Assembly (NCBI RefSeq): GCF_900113185.1
Contig: NZ_FOZD01000002.1
Location: 930,001-994,000, forward strand
DNA: 64,000 nucleotides
Source: Agromyces sp. CF514
Lineage (GTDB): Bacteria; Actinomycetota; Actinomycetes; Actinomycetales; Microbacteriaceae
Direction of reading: 5' to 3'
The translations under genes and the position numbers were made by a program. Below, one piece after another: positions 60,249-64,000 of the stretch. The notes under the pieces were generated by a model. That model ran no database searches. It saw only the letters and a list, made by a program, of their open reading frames with translations, and was not told the origin of the DNA. Numbering within the stretch: position 1 is the stretch's first letter; each line of letters starts with the position of its first letter.

Positions 60249-61160
60249 TCAGGCGAGCGCTTCTGCGATCGCGGCGATGTCGGTCGGCGTCGTGCGGCAG
60301 CATCCGCCGATGAGGCCGGCGCCCGCGGCGCGCCACGTGCGCACGAGGTCGGCATCGAAGCCGGCGGAGCCGTGCCAGGTGCGGGTCACGGCATCCCACG
60401 TCTCGCCGCTGTTCGGGTAGGCGACGACGGGCTTCGACGTGACCGAGCGGGCGATCCGGACCGCGTCGAGCACCTGCTCGGGCGGGCAGCAGTTCACGCC
60501 GACGGCGATGACCCGGTCGGATGCCGCGGCGAGCCCGAACGCGTCGGCGAGCGGCTCGCCCGTACGCAGTCGCTCGCCGTCGGGCGTGACCGCGAGCCAC
60601 GCGCGCACGCCGGCGCCGTCGAGCTCGGCGACGAGCGCCTCGACCTCGCGAAGGGAGGGGATCGTCTCGATCGCGAGCAGGTCGGCGCCCGCGTCGGCGA
60701 GGATCCGCAGTCGGTCGTGATGCCAGGCCCGCAGCTCGGCGACGGTGAGGTCGTCGTCGCCGCGGTATTCGGAGCCGTCGGCGAGCGACGCGCCGTACGG
60801 GCCGATCGAGGCTGCCACCCACCCGCCGCCGGCCTCGTCGCGCGCCTGCGCGGCGAGCTCGACGCTGCGCACGAGCATCCGCCGCGCCTCGGCGGTCGTG
60901 CGGCCCGCGGCCGCGAAGCCGGATTCCGAGACCTGGTACGACGCGGCGACCGCGACGTCGGCGCCGGCCGAGAAGTAATCGCGATGCACGCCGAGGATCT
61001 CGTCGGGCTGCTCGAGCAGCGTCTGCGCGCTCCAGAGGGGTGCCGCGACATCCGCTCCGCGATCGGTCAGGAGCGTGCCGAGGCCGCCGTCGACGACGAG
61101 CGGGCGGGTCGAGAGTGCGCTCAGCAGTGCATCGGCGGTGGAGGCGCCGACCTCACCCAC
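60249..61160 (-). CDS. mmuM: Homocysteine S-methyltransferase
   Basis: Zinc methyltransferase of 303 residues making methionine from homocysteine, probably with S-methylmethionine as donor. The barrel starts RPLVVDGGLGTLL and continues VAVAASYQVSESGF, VAASIGPYGASLADGSEYRG and LLAIETIPSLREVEAL. The zinc cysteines are in GVNCCPPEQ and GLIGGCCRTTP. The GTG at 61160 overlaps the end of the metal-sensor gene by eight bases, so the two are co-translated. There is no MmuP permease in the window. Confidence 0.92.
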   Translation of the reverse strand: MGEVGASTADALLSALSTRPLVVDGGLGTLLTDRGADVAAPLWSAQTLLEQPDEILGVHRDYFSAGADVAVAASYQVSESGFAAAGRTTAEARRMLVRSVELAAQARDEAGGGWVAASIGPYGASLADGSEYRGDDDLTVAELRAWHHDRLRILADAGADLLAIETIPSLREVEALVAELDGAGVRAWLAVTPDGERLRTGEPLADAFGLAAASDRVIAVGVNCCPPEQVLDAVRIARSVTSKPVVAYPNSGETWDAVTRTWHGSAGFDADLVRTWRAAGAGLIGGCCRTTPTDIAAIAEALA

Positions 61161-61431
61161 GGTTGTTCGACAGCTCGAAGATGCGGATGAGCTCGGCGAC
61201 CGCGGCCTCGCGCTGCTCGCCGCCCGCGTCGTACATCTCGCTCACGTGCGTGCGCAGGTGGTTCTCGACGAGGAGCTTGTTCAGCGACCCGAGCGACTTC
61301 TGCACGGCGAGCGAGAGCGTGATGATGTCGACGCAGTAGTCCTCGTTCTCGATCATCTTCTCGATGCCGCGGAGCTGCCCCTCGATGATCTTCGTGCGGT
61401 GCAGTGCGCGTTTCTTGATGTCCTCGATCAC
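61153..61431 (-). CDS. CsoR/RcnR-family metal-sensing repressor
   Basis: All-helical repressor of 92 residues (DUF156). The core is LHRTKIIEGQLRGIEKMI, DYCVDIITLSLAVQKSLGSLNKLL and ENHLRTHV. Candidate ligands are Cys33, His58 and His62; the spacings (25 and 4) match the family sites. CsoR copper sensors have Cys at the third place, while nickel/cobalt sensor RcnR has His, so this protein follows the RcnR pattern there. GTG 61431 follows a TACCAT box with a six-base spacer. It is co-translated with mmuM and divergent from a DUF2207-ZIP gene pair. Confidence 0.88.
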   Translation of the reverse strand: MIEDIKKRALHRTKIIEGQLRGIEKMIENEDYCVDIITLSLAVQKSLGSLNKLLVENHLRTHVSEMYDAGGEQREAAVAELIRIFELSNNRG

Positions 61432-61437
61432 CCCTCC

Positions 61438-61443
61438 ATGGTA
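61438..61443 (-). promoter_or_regulatory. -10 box TACCAT of the metal-sensor gene
   Basis: Six-base spacer (GGAGGG) to the GTG at 61431. About 30 bases upstream lies the run CCCCCGGGGGT (61463-61473), a GC-rich dyad that could be the repressor's site. Confidence 0.5.
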
Positions 61444-61497
61444 GTCCTCGCCGCCGCGTACCCCCGGGGGTACCGCGCTCCTGACGGTGCGAGGCGC

Positions 61498-61503
61498 TAG
61501 CGT
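61498..61503 (+). promoter_or_regulatory. -10 box TAGCGT of the DUF2207 gene
   Basis: Six-base spacer to the ATG at 61510. Confidence 0.5.
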
Positions 61504-61509
61504 TGGCGC

Positions 61510-63453
61510 ATGGCGACCAGACTCCTGCGCGGTGCTGCGGCCGCGCTGCTCGCGCTGCTCGTCGCGGTCGCTCCGGCAGCGGCGGTCGCGGCGGCACCCG
61601 AGTCGGCGGTCACGGCCGCGCAGGCGGCGGCCGCGGCATCCGTCACCTCGCCCGTGACCGCGGTGCCGGCGGGCGTCGACGACTTCACGTTCGCGTCGTT
61701 CGACGCGGTCTACCTGCTCGGCCGCGACGAGGGCGGCCGCTCGGTGCTCGACACGACCGAGACGCTCGTCGCGCTCTTCCCCGACTTCGACCAGAACCGC
61801 GGCATCCGCCGGGCGATCCCGCTCGACTACGACGGCCACCCGGTCGACGTCCAGGTGCAGTCGGTGACGGATGCCGCGGGCCAGCCGCGCGCGTTCAGCA
61901 CCGAGGAGGACGACGACGGCGAGTTCCTGCTGGTGACGATCGCCGGCGACGCGTACGTGCACGGCGAGCAGGCCTACGTCATCGCCTACCGCCAGCACAA
62001 CGTGACGCTGCAGCCCGACGACGCCGACGTCGACGAGTTCTACTGGGACGTGAACGGCACCGGCTGGGCGCAGCCGTTCGGCACGGTGCGCGCCGAGCTC
62101 CGCGTCGACGGGGCGCTCGGCGACGCCTTCACGGGACAGGCCGCGTGCTACCGCGGCAGTGCCGGCACGGGCACGCCATGCGAGAGCCTGCGGCTGGGCG
62201 AGACGGCGGAGCAGCCGCTGCTCGTCGCGCAGGCGAGCACGATCGGCCCCTACGAGAACCTCACCATCGCCGCCGCGTTCGAGCCCGGCACGTTCGTGCC
62301 GCGCGACGAGTCGTTCGCATCGTCGCCCGCAGCGGTGACCTCGGCCGTGTTCGCGGCCGTCGCGCTCGCGATGTTCGTGCTCGCGCTCGTGCTGCGGCTG
62401 ACGAGCTGGCGCAGCGCGCCGAGCGGCACGATCATCGCCCAGTACGAGCCGCCCGAGGGAGTCAGCGCGCTCATGGCGGCCGACCTCGTCGACCAGCCGT
62501 CGCGCGGCGTGACCGCCACCATCCTCGAGCGCGCGGTGGCGCGAGAGGTGCGCATCCTCGACCGAGGCGGCAAGAGCTACTCCGTGCAGTTCATGGGCGG
62601 GCCGCTCGGCGACCTCGACGCCCAGTCCGTCGTGCGGGCGCTCTTCAGCGACTACCCGACGGTCGGGCAGGAGCGCGCACTGAAGTCGAAGTCGACCGCC
62701 CTCGGCCAGCGCCTGCTCGCGATCCGCAAGGCCGTCGCCGCGCGGGCCGCGAGCTCGGGGCTGCGTCGACGACCCGCGATCGGCGGGCGCATCGCGATCG
62801 CCGCCGTCGCGATCCTCTCCGCGGTGATCGCCTTCATCGGCGCGGTCATCGCCCTCGAGGCCGTCATGGGCGGCGGCTGGCCGTTCCTCGCACTCTTCGT
62901 GGGCGGGCTCTCGGCCATGGCCGCCATCGTCACGGTCGCCGGGGTGCGGCCGCTCACCGCCGATGGGCGGCGACTGCGCGACCACCTCGAGGGCCTGCGC
63001 CTGTTCATCCGGCTCGCCGAGGCCGACCGCATCCGCATGCTGCAGAGCCCGAGCGGCGCGCTGCGCGACCCGGTGCGCGCCGCGCAGGCGCCCGTCTCCG
63101 GAGCGACGGATGCCGCGGCATCCGTCACCGGTCCGGCTGTCGCGGTCGACCCCGCAGAGGTGCTTCGACTGACGGAGCGCCTGCTGCCCTACGCCGCACT
63201 GTTCGGCCTCGAGAAGCAGTGGCTGCGCGAACTCGCATCGCTGTACGACGTGAACGGCCAGGAGCCGGGCTGGTACGCCGGGACGTCGGCGTTCGACGCC
63301 GCCCGATTCGCGGTCGCGGTCTCGGCGTTCACGACCACGTCGACCACCTCGTGGTCGGGCTCGTCGTCGAGTTCGTCGTCGTCGGGCTCCGGCGGCGGAG
63401 GGTCGTCCGGCGGTGGCGGTGGCGGTGGCGGTGGCGGCGGCGGAGGGGTCTGA
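61510..63453 (+). CDS. DUF2207 membrane protein with Ser/Gly-rich tail
   Basis: Protein of 647 residues. A signal peptide (AALLALLVAVAPAAAVAAA) is followed by an extracellular DUF2207 part (about 50-270, with DFTFASFDAVYLL, AIPLDYDG and YWDVNGTGWAQPFG). Then come a membrane helix (about 280-300), a cytoplasmic region, two further helices (about 435-480) and a C-terminal domain. The end is a low-complexity tail of Ser and Gly (about 15 Ser and 25 Gly), as usual in DUF2207 proteins. Function unknown. Two bases separate it from the ZIP transporter gene. Confidence 0.88.
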   Translation: MATRLLRGAAAALLALLVAVAPAAAVAAAPESAVTAAQAAAAASVTSPVTAVPAGVDDFTFASFDAVYLLGRDEGGRSVLDTTETLVALFPDFDQNRGIRRAIPLDYDGHPVDVQVQSVTDAAGQPRAFSTEEDDDGEFLLVTIAGDAYVHGEQAYVIAYRQHNVTLQPDDADVDEFYWDVNGTGWAQPFGTVRAELRVDGALGDAFTGQAACYRGSAGTGTPCESLRLGETAEQPLLVAQASTIGPYENLTIAAAFEPGTFVPRDESFASSPAAVTSAVFAAVALAMFVLALVLRLTSWRSAPSGTIIAQYEPPEGVSALMAADLVDQPSRGVTATILERAVAREVRILDRGGKSYSVQFMGGPLGDLDAQSVVRALFSDYPTVGQERALKSKSTALGQRLLAIRKAVAARAASSGLRRRPAIGGRIAIAAVAILSAVIAFIGAVIALEAVMGGGWPFLALFVGGLSAMAAIVTVAGVRPLTADGRRLRDHLEGLRLFIRLAEADRIRMLQSPSGALRDPVRAAQAPVSGATDAAASVTGPAVAVDPAEVLRLTERLLPYAALFGLEKQWLRELASLYDVNGQEPGWYAGTSAFDAARFAVAVSAFTTTSTTSWSGSSSSSSSSGSGGGGSSGGGGGGGGGGGGGV

Positions 63454-63455
63454 CC

Positions 63456-64000
63456 ATGGCGGACTGGTTCTGGGCGGCCGTCGCGGGCCTCGTCGCGGGC
63501 GGCGCGCTGCTCGTCGGCGCGGTCATCGCGTGGTTCGTGAAGGTACCGGCGACGATCGTCGCCTCGGTCATGGCGTTCGGCTCGGGCGTGCTCATCTCGG
63601 CGCTCGCCTACGACCTCGTGCTCGAGGCGCAGGGCGAAGGCGGATTCTGGCCGACGGTCGGCGGCTTCGCGGTCGGCGCGGTCGTGTACGTGCTCGCGAA
63701 CAACCTGCTCGACCGGCTCGACCAGCGCAATCCGCGCGGCAAGGGCGAGGACTCCGGCACGGGGGTCGGCATCGCGCTCGGCGCGCTGCTCGACGGTATC
63801 CCCGAGTCGGCCGTGCTCGGCCTCAGCATGGTCGGCGGCGGGGGAGTGAGCGTGCCGGTGCTCGTGGCCATCATCATCTCGAACGTGCCCGAGGGGCTCT
63901 CGAGCACGGCCGCGCTCAAGCAGGAGGGCCGTGGAGCCAAGTACGTGTTCCTGCTCTGGACCGGCATCGCGCTCGCGAGCGCGATCGCGGCGCTGCTCGG
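63456..64000 (+). CDS. ZIP-family metal transporter (partial, runs off the window)
   Basis: The first 181 residues are visible. Hydrophobic helices WAAVAGLVAGGALLVGAVIAWFV, IVASVMAFGSGVLISALAYDLV and VGGFAVGAVVYVLANNLL are followed by the metal-site helices GALLDGIPESAVLG and IISNVPEGLSSTAALKQ, the ZIP signature with N-x-PE-G and D-x-I-PE. These proteins move Zn, Fe or other divalent cations into the cytoplasm or out of compartments. ATG 63456 has GGAGGGG eight bases upstream. The metal-sensing repressor gene 2 kb away is transcribed in the other direction and may be functionally linked. Confidence 0.88.
   Translation, partial: MADWFWAAVAGLVAGGALLVGAVIAWFVKVPATIVASVMAFGSGVLISALAYDLVLEAQGEGGFWPTVGGFAVGAVVYVLANNLLDRLDQRNPRGKGEDSGTGVGIALGALLDGIPESAVLGLSMVGGGGVSVPVLVAIIISNVPEGLSSTAALKQEGRGAKYVFLLWTGIALASAIAALL

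Overview
The window is about 70% G+C and about 96% coding, with many GTG starts, ATGA or GTGA stop/start overlaps, and third codon positions that are almost always G or C. The gene order, an LAxTG (class E type) cell-wall sorting signal, and a characteristic repeated decamer (CGGATGCCGC and its complement) point to an actinobacterium of the family Microbacteriaceae, Agromyces- or Microbacterium-like. This placement rests on familiarity with the families, not on a database search. I see no rRNA, tRNA, CRISPR array, prophage or insertion sequence.

Layout. 1-3435: polyamine-type ABC transporter (end of the binding protein, then PotA, PotB and PotC homologues), followed on the other strand by an asparaginase II homologue and a 4-aminobutyrate-type transaminase (3550-5912). 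6026-9060: OsmC-like protein, lipoprotein, PlsC-type acyltransferase and a degenerate phosphopantetheinyl-transferase-like protein. 9114-11645: dxr and rseP. 11764-14079: a histidine kinase/response regulator pair and a SHOCT membrane protein. 14142-15395: LtrA-like membrane protein. 15497-28245: a large catabolic island with a thiolase, a branched-chain-amino-acid-type ABC importer, an acyl-CoA synthetase, a TetR regulator, a 3-hydroxybutyrate dehydrogenase, two alpha/beta hydrolases and a two-subunit 3-oxoacid CoA-transferase. Together the enzymes can turn 3-hydroxybutyrate into two acetyl-CoA. 28400-29551: ispG. 29561-32821: FAD oxidoreductase, PadR regulator with palindromic operators, lipoprotein. 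32878-41626: housekeeping stretch proS, LOG-family gene, DUF1206 gene, nusA, ylxR, infB, rbfA. 41741-47618: mutY with a heptanucleotide repeat at its 3' end, a P-loop kinase-like gene, a 957-residue wall-anchored repeat protein and a ketopantoate-reductase-like gene. 47725-51727: truB, two small membrane proteins, ribF, MFS transporter. 51745-57524: sugar kinase (ROK), SorC regulator, deoC and two aldehyde dehydrogenase homologues (one half-length), plus a small conserved protein. 57552-64000: SDR/DUF2867 protein, glycerophosphodiesterase, homocysteine S-methyltransferase with a CsoR/RcnR-type metal sensor, DUF2207 protein and the start of a ZIP metal transporter.

The backbone dxr-rseP-ispG-proS-nusA-ylxR-infB-rbfA-truB-ribF is the usual actinobacterial order, opened at several joints by accessory genes. 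Three window-wide patterns stand out. The first is at least 45 exact copies of one decamer, often as inverted pairs in terminators, a DNA-uptake-sequence-like distribution. The second is 16 genes whose start codon follows a TANNNT box by 6-8 bases, implying leaderless mRNAs. The third is the use of long perfect hairpins without T-tracts as gene punctuation.
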